64,000 nucleotides of DNA, from positions 1 through 64,000 of the forward strand of contig BDIU01000283.1 of NCBI GenBank assembly GCA_002118135.1, given 5' to 3'. Source of the DNA: Trebouxia sp. TZW2008. Lineage: Eukaryota > Chlorophyta > Trebouxiophyceae > Trebouxiales > Trebouxiaceae. Position 1 is the stretch's first letter. Every line of letters begins with the position of its first letter. The translations under genes were made by a program, and so were the position numbers. Below are positions 32,316 to 41,837 of the stretch, piece after piece. The notes under the pieces were generated by a model, which made no database searches, was not told the DNA's origin, and worked only from the letters and a program-made list of their open reading frames with translations.

Positions 32316-35300
32316 CTACAGCACTATATTGGTGACGCCATTTGTGTTGACATCCAGATCTTTGTACACGCCATTTGAGCCCTTTGAAATGGCACCAGGA
32401 ATTCTGTCAGCGCTGGCCTTTTGCTTGAAGATCTCAGCATAATCAGCACCAGTGTAAGGTGACCAGACTTCCTTGAGCAATCCCCAGCCCTGCAGTTGCA
32501 AGCACAACACTCCTGGGTACAGACACTCACAGCAAGCTTTTCTATCAGATGCAGTGCACAAATGTTGACTTCCACTGAAACCGTCGGTGGGTCCACATGA
32601 CAACACAATCCTGCAGTTGCACAAGCATGGCACTCCTGGATACAGACACTCACAGCAAGCTTGTCTGTCGAATGCAGTACACGACTGTTGACTTCCACTG
32701 AAACTATTGGTGTGGCCCATTGCTCGGTCCATATGACAACACAATCCTGCATTTGCACAAGCATGGCACTCCTGGGTACAGACACTCACAGCAAGCTTGT
32801 CTGTCAAATGCAGTACACAACTGTTGACTTCCACTGAAACTATTGATGTGGCCCGTTGCTGGGTCCATATGGTAAGTAAATCTGTATCAACTAACTGGTT
32901 GATCGAAGAAAGGTCTTTGCAGTGACTCCAGCACAAGTCATCAGCCTGACGAGGCTGGTGAAAAGTTGTCAAAAGTTTTGGTTGATTCCCAGATGATGAG
33001 GCGTAGCAACTGCACATTTGGCATATTGTCACTTGATGCATGCAAAGACGGCAACACTGTGTGTCTTAGGCATATACGGTGCGTATGAAATCTTCCAATG
33101 AACGCTCAGTTGTGCCAGTGGTAATGTACAGTTGATGGCCAGAACAGCTAATGTGCCAGAGGCAAGACTGCATCTGCAGATCTATAAAGACATGCTCATG
33201 CTCAATATTGCATGTTTGAGAAAGCATGTACCTTTCTGAACTTTGGGAAGCCAAGGTCAGACACAAGCTCATAGCACAACAGCTGACAGCAGGTTGCCAA
33301 ACGCCCCACTCTGCATTACAGCGGGGGGTCAATTTATCTCTCATTGCATCAGTATTGAGTCACTATTCAACACCTCTATCAACATGCTCAGAAACCAACA
33401 TTCAAAGCTGGACAAGCTCAATTGCCTATATACCAGAACAGAAATGCAAGGATAAAGTTTCAGGGACAATGAGTTGTGAGCAGTGTAGATGGCCATGCAA
33501 AGCACCAGCAAAACTTGCAAAAGCTGAGTGAAGCTGAGCTCTTGCATGCTTTGCCAAATGCCAATTGACTCTGCTATCCAAATGTTGCGGTATCATGAAG
33601 CTGTACCTGAAGTTGTGGGCTGGCATGAAGCTGTACCGCCAGGCCAGCTTCTTGGCAACATCCTCCTCCTGCTGTGCTTTGCTTGGAAGCTCAATCTCAC
33701 CCTGGATTTGGCAAGAAAACAAAGTCTGTGCCATTAGGCGTCATAAGTGGAGGCTCTGTCTGAAGAGGCATCCCTGACAGTTGGAAACACATGAGTGTGC
33801 TGGGTTCTGATCACAGCATCAAATGCACACCGTAATCAGTAGCATCTGGTCATTTGAGGCTATGGTTGCAGCAGAATAAGGAGCGTCGAGCATAGCAACA
33901 GCAGACGGACTATCTGCTGAGAACTGCCCCCAATTTTGAGGACAGAGCATTGCATTTCATTCATTCATTCATTCATTCACTCATCAGAATGTCTGCTAGG
34001 TAGGCTTTGAAACCCAGTCACTAGCTGCGTACAGACGCAAGTCTGTCAGAAGCTGTCTTGAGCCAACTTCACTTGTGCATTTGAGAACCTGATTCTGTAA
34101 CAGCAACACTTTCAGACAGTCCTAACCATTCAGAAAGATGCTTCAGTAGCCAGTTTACACATCAAGCAGAACCAAAATACACAGGATGTGCAGCTTTTTT
34201 GATTGGCAATGTATGAACGGCTCTGAAAGAACACAACATGACTGTGTCATCTGGAGACAGAACGCTACAGGGCATATTGACAAGGGCATTCTGCGTAGCA
34301 AGCAAGTCCACTGTGCATGCAGCAGCTGAGAGGATAAAGTACAGGACAGCAGGTTGGGGCTGGGGCTGGGGCTGGGGCTAGGGGCGCAGGTAAGGATTAG
34401 GAATGTCAGCAGCTGGAACCAGGACAGCATATGGTTTGAGTAGATTAGGGTTACGGGGTCGGGGACAGGGCGAAGGCTGAAGATGGCAGGGCTGCAAGCA
34501 AGTGGGGGTCTGGCAGCAACGCACGGGGACCTAGAGGGGTCAAGGTAGGGATAGGGGCATCAACAGCAACAGGCTAGCATTGTAGGTGGACATGGACAGC
34601 GGGGTGGACGAGGGGAGGGGGGGTTGGGGAAGGGTTGTTGCGAGGGGGGGAGGGGGCGAGTCAGGGACATAGGGGTTGGTGAAGGGGAGCAGGAGTGCAA
34701 GCAGGTGGGGTTGCGGGGCAGCAACGCAAGCGCACCTGTAAGAGGGCTGCTAACCACTCAGCCTGCAGGCCATAGGTAGTCATGGCATCAAAGGTGATCA
34801 GCTCACTGCCCACAAATGCCAGCCCCTGCACTCATCAGCATCACTTGTTTGGAAGGTGAATTTACAGCATGACTGGCAAAAGCACTCACATAACTTTTGT
34901 TTGACTATCATCATGGATAACGCTAGCCTTCGCAACGGTCAATTTTGCTGTTGTCGCAGTTGCTTATGCTCAGTCAGCCATGCCAATGATTGACTGATTC
35001 TCGACCTGACTCTATCCTGATAACATGCAAACGTTCATTCACCTGAACATCAGTTGGCAGTGTGTCTCTGTACAACGGAACGCCTTCCTCTGTCTGCTTC
35101 AAAGCGTTTTGCACATCTGCTGGCAGGTAGTCATACTTGCGGTCAAACCCTGCGGCATAGATGACCAGATCTGCATTCATGTTGTCTCCAGCAGCGGTTT
35201 GCAGTCCTTCAGGCTTGAATTTCTTGGCAACACCTATAGGACAGATCATTGTTCTCGTCTGCTCACAGGTCATGGTGCTTGCAGCTCAAAAGACGGTGGC

Positions 35301-38300
35301 ATAGATGACAAGATCTGCCAGGAGGGAGTGAGTGAGTGAGTGAGTGAGTGAGTGAGTGAGTGAGTGAGTGAGTGAGTGAGTGAGCGAGCAGGTATTGGGT
35401 GGGTGAGGGGCACACAAGTAAGTGAGTGAGTGAGTTGATGACTGCTGACTGCAATGACTACAAGATGGGAGTTTACCTCTGATGACTTTGATCTTGCCAG
35501 CCTTAAGATGCTCCAAGAAGATGTTGTCAGAATTCAGCAGGCCCAGCTCTGCAAACAGATCGGCCTCAATCCCTCTGTCTTCAGGAATCATTTCTCTGGG
35601 GAGCCTGCATGAATAGAGCTTCATGTTACACAATGTGTACTTACAGAGGATGAGAAAGTTGGTTGGCTGAAGCATAAAAGTCTCATTTTATGCTTCAGCC
35701 AACCAACAAGATTCAGTTCATACAGGAAGTATTGTGACTCGGGCTGATTGCTGAACAGGATGCTTCTTGAGGCTGTTATCAGCCTGACACAAATCACCGC
35801 ACACAAACCCTTTCCCACATTGTCTTTTGGGAAGCCTGACCCAAATTGCCATGGAAGCAGAGCGCCAACAGCCTTCCATATACGTCGCTTGACAGGTATG
35901 AAAGCCACACAAAACTGTCACCAAATTGCCACAGGAACCCTTTGCAAAGCTGTCACAGGCAACCTGATCTAGGTTGCCATGAGAAAACCTTTACCCAAAT
36001 TGCCATGGCAGCAGAGCGCCAACAGCCTTCTGTGTGACTTGCTTGAAAGGTGTGAAGGCTATGATACGATCCTGATCCATGCAAAACCCTGACCAAAATT
36101 GCAAAACCCTCACCCAAATTGCCATGGGAGCAGAGCGCCGACTGCCTTCCATATGAGCTGCTTGACAGGTGTGAAGGCGCTATGTAGGAAACTGGTAACT
36201 GCCGGGATGGCGGGGTGGCTACTGGGGTAGGGGTGGGTTGTCAGCCAGACCCCAAACCGGGTGTAGGCAATGTAGTTGTAGGGAATTAAACCCAGTATAG
36301 ACAGTGGAAACCAATAGTGAGCCTGCACAGCAGCTGAGTTTTAGAAGCAAGCGCATGTGGTGTGTGTGCAATTGTGAGATGGTGGGGTGGCTGCTAGGGT
36401 CGGGGTGGGTTGTGAGCCAGACCAGGTGTTGGCAATGTAGTTGTAGGGAATCAGTTCAAGCATGGACAGAAGAAACCGACAGGAAAGTGAGCCTGCACAA
36501 CAACAGCAGCAGTTGAGCTTGGCGAGCAATTAATACTGCCTTTGACCACCTAGTCTGTGAGATTACATAGAGTTTGTGGTATAGCAATCAGTGCGTTTTC
36601 GAAAAGCCATGAATATTCAAGCATTGTTGGCGTCACATGACATCATCTCTTGTATAAACCAGATCATGAAAATGTTGGCAGGCAAAAAGTTTTAGCTATG
36701 CACACCTTCCGGGCCAGCAGCGTCACAGACTCAGCAACTTCCGCTGCAGCTCCTGCCACATCAAGAGCTGTCTTGGCACTTCCAATCACCACCACCTTCT
36801 TGCCTGCTGCTACTGACAGGTTTTGTGTTGTCAGCTGCCTTGCAATAATTTCTTTGCCTCCAAAGCTGCTCCTGTCCTGCAAGAGCACAAGACACTACAG
36901 GCCCAACCCTTGCCTGCTGCTACATCAAGAGCTGGCTTGGCTCTTCCAGCCACCACCACCTTGTTGCCTCTTGCCAACTGCAGATTCTGTATTGTCAGCT
37001 GCCTGGCTACAATCTCCTTGCCTGTGAAGCTGTTTATATCCTGCAGCGACAGATCACAATATAGCAATCCAGGTGTTTTGCGTTGGACAATTGCCAAATT
37101 CTTGCCATCCGCTGATGACAAGCTTTGTATTGTCCGCTGCCTTGCCACAGTCTCCTTGCCTGACAAGCTGTTTCTATTCTGCAATGACACATCACTAGAT
37201 AGCAATCCGGGTGTTAAACGCTGAAGAATTGTCAATTCTTGCCTGCTGCCATTGGCAGGTTCTGTGTATTTAGCTGCCTTGCTCTAATCTCTTTGCCTGG
37301 GAAGCTGCCTCTACCCTGCAAGAGCAGAAGACTCTATAGATTCATCACTTGTATGCTGCCACATTAAGTGTTGTCTTGGCGCATCCAATCACCACCACCC
37401 TCTTGCCTTCTGCTGATGGCAGGTTTTGTGTTATCAGCTGCCTTGCTACGATCCCTTTGCCTGGGAGGCTGCCTCTGCCCTGCAGAGACATGAAGCAATT
37501 GACAGATAATCTCTGGGCACAGAGATATTTGTGCCTGCTGCATTTGCCTGCTGCATTTGCCAGCTTTTGCTTGAACAGCTGCCCTCGCTGCAATCTCCTT
37601 GCTTGTGAAGCTGCCCCTGCCCTGCAGAGAAATCAAACAGCATTGATGTGATATCCCTACATGTTCCTACTGACTGCTGCGCTGAAGCATGCCATTGATT
37701 TGAGTATCAAGATGCCACTACTTGCCAGCACCACAAAGTCGTACTCCTCTGATTGCTGAGCACTCGTACCATTCTTCTTCCGGTGTGCACTGGCAGCTTT
37801 TTGAGTACCCGTTTCCCTGGGACTCAGGTGAGTTTGAACTTTTTGTCTGGTGCAGCAAAGAACCAGCACCACAAGTTTAGATTCCTCTGTTTGCCGGGCA
37901 ATCACAAATTCTTGAGACTTACAATTTCATTACTGCACTAGAGGGGAGTGTTATTCACCTGTATCTCGGGGATGCGGGGTATCAAGAAACTGCCAGTTGA
38001 CAGCACCACAAAGTCATAATCCTCTGTCTGCTGTGCAATCTTGCCGTTCTTCACTCGAGTTGTCACAAGCCATCCAATGTCCTTGCCTGCAGGTAACGGC
38101 AAACATGAGCAGCATGCATCTGGCCTTGTCACATTGCTGATTGCCGATGTATATGCTGTAAAGAAATGTCAATAACTTAGACACACTGCAGCATCAAGCT
38201 ATTGGGATCTACTGAGCTGTGGTGCTAGTCTGGACTTGGGTCGTAATCAGCCATCCAAAGTCGTTACCTACAGGTATAATCAAACATAACACAGCTTGCA

Positions 38301-39760
38301 AGAGGGCCTGTCAAATCATTCATGTGCCGGTCTCTTACACAGATAGGCTGCTACTGCAACACACAGGATCAACAGAAGCAGCTGATCCCAAGGCAGCGTC
38401 CTTTTCAACCCTACTCGAATTGCATATCGACTAATTGCCCTAATATCAGCTGCGCTCAGCAACCGTAAAGCCCAACATTCCTTCAGAAAGATTTTCCTGA
38501 AAGTCATAAAAATTGCATGCAGTGAACAGCTGCGCGCTGGCAGGATTGCAACAGGCTTGTGTCCTTCAGCTTCATGTAATTGCTGCAGTTGATGTCCATG
38601 CATCGGTGTCATCATGCTGGTCATGAGAGCTTTTTTCTCCTAACACTGCAAGCTGCAATCACAGCTGCTTCTCAAGCAACAAGCAACCCTGTCCAGATGT
38701 CCAGCTTTGGGGCAATGCTGACAGATGCCGTTTGCGTTGACAATGCTGACAGATGTCGTCCAAACAAGGTACCAGCATATATGAGTGCTAAGGCTGTGAT
38801 GGCATTGTCGGCTGCAGTGCTGGCAGTGCAAAAGTTTGTATGCATTTATAATGTATCTCACCTTGGGTGCGCTTGATCTCAACAACCGGGGAGGACAGTC
38901 TGATGCTTTGCTCCAAATTGAATCTCCTGGCATATAGCTGCAAGCAAGATGTTTCAAATTATCATCAGACCGATTTGCTTGTTGTCAGAAGACACTTGTC
39001 CAGCTTGCCAACTACAAATTGGCTTTGTGAGTGGCCTGAAGCTTGGCACAAAGCCAAATTCAAAACACTCTAGCATTTCTATTGGTGGTATGTGTGTAGC
39101 TTCTGCCTGATGGCGAAACAGCAGATTTACCCATTGCAGCAAAAATCTACTGGCTTGAGTGCACAGGCATACATGCATGCTTTCTGCATGTTGCATTCTG
39201 TGTTGCATTCTGTGCATGCCATTGCCATCGCAAGCATCGCTGCAAAGATGTTGGCTCCCACCTCAATGTATTGCTGAACAGCAGGTGCAGGGGGTGTGAC
39301 AGCATCCTGGTTCTGCTGCTTCAGCTCTTCTGGCCATGGAAACTCAGCAAATTGGTAGTGTGGCCATGTGACTGCAAATACATACAAACTTGACTGCTGA
39401 TGTCGGGTGTTACAACTGTATGCCGTGGCCGGGTTGATCAGGTGATGCGTGCCTTGAGCCCCTTGCAAATGTGCCGTCGATGCCCAGACTCCTCCAATTG
39501 TCTTCTCAGCCTCGTATATTTGGAATTCGATGCCGCGTTTCTGCAGCGCCCTGCCCTGCTGCAGCCCGGCTACACCAGCCCCGATGATGGCTACGCGCGT
39601 CGGGTCTTGCTGGAATCCCCAAGACCCGCTTTGGCAGGTTCAATGCCGCAACTGACTTACAGCTCCCTGGCTTGTACTGCGGGAAGCGCACCAGATCTGC
39701 ACGAAAAGCGCCCCGCACGATCCCGCACGAGCATGCCAACACGTGCGTTGACTCTGGCAT
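32316..39760 (-). CDS. Flavin-containing monooxygenase-like protein, 13 exons, 525 aa
   Basis: Exons: 39760-39661, 39605-39417, 39371-39262, 38937-38862, 38086-37959, 36876-36706, 35887-35841, 35604-35477, 35233-35043, 34825-34736, 33701-33607, 33310-33232, 32489-32316; all phases join and the total is 1578 nt. The FAD Rossmann motif is VAIIGAGVAGLQQG. It is followed by INPATAYITWPHYQFAEFPWP, an FDFVVLSTGSF-like strand (YDFVVLSTGSFL) and the NADP-binding motif VVVIGSAKTALDVA, then LVIYAAGFDRKYDYLP and GLAFVGSELITFDAM. The order and spacing are those of class B flavin monooxygenases, which oxygenate N, S or C centres with NADPH. The substrate is unknown. Intron 1 would be only 55 nt, so the first exon is less certain. 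Exon 7 exists in three intact copies. Confidence 0.9.
32490..32875 (-). repeat. Tandem repeats of about 130 bp before the last FMO exon
   Basis: Three units (about 32490-32610, 32615-32745, 32745-32870) share gcactcctgg-tacagacactcacagcaagctt and gttgacttccactgaaac-att. Each ends at a tgca-tgcagg acceptor-like site matching the true acceptor at 32491-32490. Confidence 0.85.
33955..33984. repeat. (ATTC)n microsatellite
   Basis: About seven uninterrupted ATTC/TTCA tetranucleotides, in an FMO intron. Confidence 0.85.
34340..34725 (+). repeat. G-rich tract with quadruplex-forming runs
   Basis: The plus strand has repeated GGGGCT units (34350-34385) and several runs of four to eight G, including gaggggggagggggcg near 34650. 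It lies between FMO exons 10 and 11, so the transcribed RNA strand is C-rich. Confidence 0.7.
35282..35460 (-). repeat. FMO exon 9 fragment copy plus (GTGA)n microsatellite
   Basis: Near 35282-35312 the minus strand repeats the DLVIYA-coding core of exon 9. It is followed by a GTGA/GAGT tetranucleotide run at about 35326-35385 and a shorter one near 35420-35435. The long Ser-Leu-Thr-His reading frame here is an artefact of the microsatellite. Confidence 0.8.
35658..35707. repeat. Perfect 22-bp hairpin with 6-nt loop
   Basis: 35658-35679 (GTTGGTTGGCTGAAGCATAA start) and its exact reverse complement at 35686-35707. It lies in the FMO intron between exons 7 and 8. Confidence 0.9.
35995..36041 (-). 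CDS. Alternative FMO exon 7, copy 2
   Basis: This 47-nt copy of FMO exon 7 has acceptor AG at 36043-36042 and donor GT at 35994-35993 (GG|GTAAAGG). It would encode QVTQKAVGALLPWQFG. Length, phase 0 start and phase 2 end equal those of the copies at 35887-35841 and 36160-36114, so only one copy can be used per transcript. Confidence 0.5.
36114..36160 (-). CDS. Alternative FMO exon 7, copy 3
   Basis: This 47-nt copy has acceptor AG at 36162-36161 and donor GT at 36113-36112 (GG|GTGAGG, the best donor of the three). It would encode QLIWKAVGALLPWQFG. It keeps the Trp that the copy at 36041-35995 lost. I chose 35887-35841 for the model because RRIW follows the ARK end of exon 6 in the family-like manner, but this copy is equally spliceable. 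Confidence 0.5.
36190..36505. repeat. Two-unit direct repeat in the FMO intron
   Basis: 36205-36330 and 36375-36500 share ggggtggct, ggtgggttgt-agccagacc, ggcaatgtagttgtaggga and gtgagcctgcaca. No coding relationship was seen. Confidence 0.75.
36890..37630 (-). repeat. Tandem copies of FMO exon 6
   Basis: Five degenerate copies (about 36905-37045, 37050-37185, 37215-37320, 37350-37490 and 37540-37625) of the exon 6 start and its acceptor run upstream of the real exon at 36876-36706. Two remain open with recognisable SFTGKEIVARQLTIQNL or SLSGKETVARQ coding, but the NADP motif is damaged (VVVAGRAKPALDVA, LAIVQRKTPGLL). Confidence 0.9.
37660..38285 (-). repeat. Boundary copies around FMO exon 5
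   Basis: Blocks at about 37700-37765 and 37845-37905 repeat the EDYDFVVLSTGSFLIP-coding 3' part of exon 5, with decay (EEYDFVVLASSGILIL). A block at about 38220-38275 repeats the acceptor and the start (GWLVTT-coding) on the other side. Confidence 0.8.
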
Positions 39761-40416
39761 CAATTTTATCCAAAAAGCTTTTGATTCAGGTTGATGTTCG
39801 ACAAAAAACGCCAAAGGCTTTGGCCCAAAGCTTTTACTGCCAGACCTGCCACAGCGCATCGTGTCATTTGTCTCTTTGCGCTTTCTTAGAACTGAAGCCT
39901 TGTTCGCTGCTGTCTACAGCATTGTGCCAGTTTGGCTGGCGCTGTAAGGTGTTGTAGGTGTGACTCTGCCACTAGCCTCACAAGCGGCTTTGTAACAATT
40001 TCTGAACGTGGCCGGCCCAGCGTCGTGAGCTCACCCGATCAATCATCAACCAGAAAAGGCGAGCCAAAAGTGGGTTTTAGCTGCAAGGCCCGAAACAGGG
40101 CGTGATCAAAGGTGTGGCATGCAAGAAGTGTGAGCACAGCAAGACAGTCTTTCAAAGCTCCTTGCATCATAACATACCACAGGACAGCAAGCATACTTGA
40201 CGGACGTCTCAGCACAAATATTTCCATCAGAAGGCACAGAAGTTTGGCTGCTGTTGCACACTGCTCGTCTGCTGGGCATCACTGCAATCTTGTTCTCTGT
40301 GAGTTGTGTGAAGGCTTGGCAGATGCATCCCTGGGATTCAGTGATATTACCAAAGTGTGGCAACTTGTACAACAGCAAACAAGCATTGCAGAATGTTTGC
40401 CTACTGAGACTGTCGT
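39761..40416. other. Intergenic region between FMO and the F-box-like frame
   Basis: It includes the FMO upstream region and a CG-rich patch at about 39,960-40,090 that may be a shared promoter. 5' exons of the F-box-like gene may lie in 40,100-40,416, but no start codon could be joined to its frame. Confidence 0.4.
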
Positions 40417-41100
40417 GTGCGCAGATCCCTGCTGGACACTTTTCCAGTGAGCAGATGGTCCCAGCTGTCAGAAGAGCTATGGGCAAATGCCATTGCAAAG
40501 GCAAAGCCAGACAGGGACCCAAGCATGGCCTGGGACAGAGTCGCATACTACAGCCGCATTCAGCGGTTCTACTCGCTACGAACCGTCTGCAAGCTATTTA
40601 ATTCAGTTTTTAGGCAAAATGGTCATTTTGGATCTGTGCTGTGCCTGAGAGATGGCCTTCAGAGTGAAGATCTTTGCGGGATGCATGAATGGATACAGCA
40701 GCACGGCAAATTTGTGAACACCTTGGTTGCAACATCAGGCAGTCCGTTCTTGGAGGCTGCTTTGACTGCTCTGCATTTGTGTCAATGTCAGCTTGAGTCC
40801 CCTGTGCTGACTGCTATCTATGCAGGCCAGGGTCAAGAACTTGATGATCATCCACGTTTACTTTCTGACATAGCTCTGATATTACTTAGCCCATTTACAT
40901 CTCTGATGAGTTGCCAACTGGATGAAGGACCAGATGGACCAGGTTTCAGTTTGCACCCACTTCAAGATCTACCCTGTTTGACAAAGTTGACGTTAACAGG
41001 AGGCAACTTTGAGTCACTAGATGCAGCTTCATACCTCACTTATTTGTCCATTGACAACTCAAATGCAAAATGTGATCTGGATTGTGCATGTGTGACATAA
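40417..41100 (+). CDS. F-box-like protein, possibly truncated or missing its first exon
   Basis: This is an open frame of about 227 codons with no ATG until codon 37, so the true start is probably in an upstream exon joined near the acceptor-like AG at 40423-40424. The N-terminal part fits an F-box ([16 protein letters not shown], then LRTVCKLFNSVFRQN): helix, Trp/Leu positions and the CKLFN end. The C-terminal part has leucine-rich strands (LPCLTKLTLTGGNF, SYLTYLSIDNSN), as in F-box/LRR proteins. F-box proteins are substrate adaptors of SCF ubiquitin ligases. After the stop at 41098-41100 another leucine-rich fragment (LQMLSFCGP) ends at a GTAAGT donor, so the frame may be broken or spliced further. 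Confidence 0.5.
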   Translation: MRRSLLDTFPVSRWSQLSEELWANAIAKAKPDRDPSMAWDRVAYYSRIQRFYSLRTVCKLFNSVFRQNGHFGSVLCLRDGLQSEDLCGMHEWIQQHGKFVNTLVATSGSPFLEAALTALHLCQCQLESPVLTAIYAGQGQELDDHPRLLSDIALILLSPFTSLMSCQLDEGPDGPGFSLHPLQDLPCLTKLTLTGGNFESLDAASYLTYLSIDNSNAKCDLDCACVT

Positions 41101-41837
41101 AAGAGATCATCATAGATGATGCTACGCAGCTAGCAGATGGCGTGTGACCTAGATTGCAGATGCTGAGCTTCTGTGGTCCAGTAAGTAATCTTTCTTCATG
41201 GTATTCTGAATGGGGCAGCTTAGATCCCAGAATCTACGATTACAATAGTCGACTCAAGCTTTGCATGCCTTAAGATGCCGCTCTCTTCTAGTTGTCACCA
41301 ATTCTACTTTTGTCAATATGCAGTGTCACTGTGCTCAAGCACTGCCTCTAGATCTGTAGATCTACAGATCTGTGAGTACTCAAGTGCTGCATTACTATAC
41401 TTGTACACCAACTTCTCTTGATAAACACACTCATGCAAGGACAACCTCGATGTAAGGACAATACAATTGCTGATCAATCACTGCATTTTGACTGCACCTG
41501 AGTGAGCAAGAAAAATTACATAAGGTTTTTGCAAGCCAAAGCACTCGTTACAAATAACCACTGTCACATTTACAGTAGATGCACATGCAGGTAGCGAAAT
41601 TGCCCGGCATCAGCCTGACATCAGGCTCGCTTCCACAGCCATGTTCAGACACATAATCAGCTCACCAGCCATTTTCGCTGATGCTGCCATTGGCAGAACT
41701 GTCTAGAAGTCTTGCATTTTTCAGGGTTGCCGCCAGACCGAAAACCTAATCTCAACTTTGGTTCCGTTGATCGCTGGGCATCTGGATTTGCGGGACCGAC
41801 AAAGTCGACGACCCAGCACCGGAGACGCTGACAATTG
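41101..41837. other. Intergenic region upstream of HSP90C
   Basis: It contains a possible last fragment of the F-box/LRR gene to 41180, a perfect 22-bp palindrome at 41350-41371, and from about 41,690 a CG-richer stretch leading to the HSP90C start. Nothing else was recognised. Confidence 0.45.
41350..41371. repeat. Perfect 22-bp palindrome
   Basis: The sequence from 41350 to 41371 is identical to its reverse complement; it is built from AGATCT, GTAGATCTAC and AGATCT. Confidence 0.9.

Noticed and set aside
34560..34757. Proline-rich minus-strand frame
   Set aside because: Translation of a G-rich low-complexity intron tract.
35263..35675. Long minus-strand frame rich in Leu-Thr-His-Ser
   Set aside because: It is the translation of a GTGA tetranucleotide microsatellite joined to a real FMO exon; not a separate protein.
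36831..37235. Apparent 134-residue protein with repeated GKEIVARQ
   Set aside because: Read-through of two decayed FMO exon 6 copies plus part of the real exon in another frame; splice sites and motif damage show they are copies.
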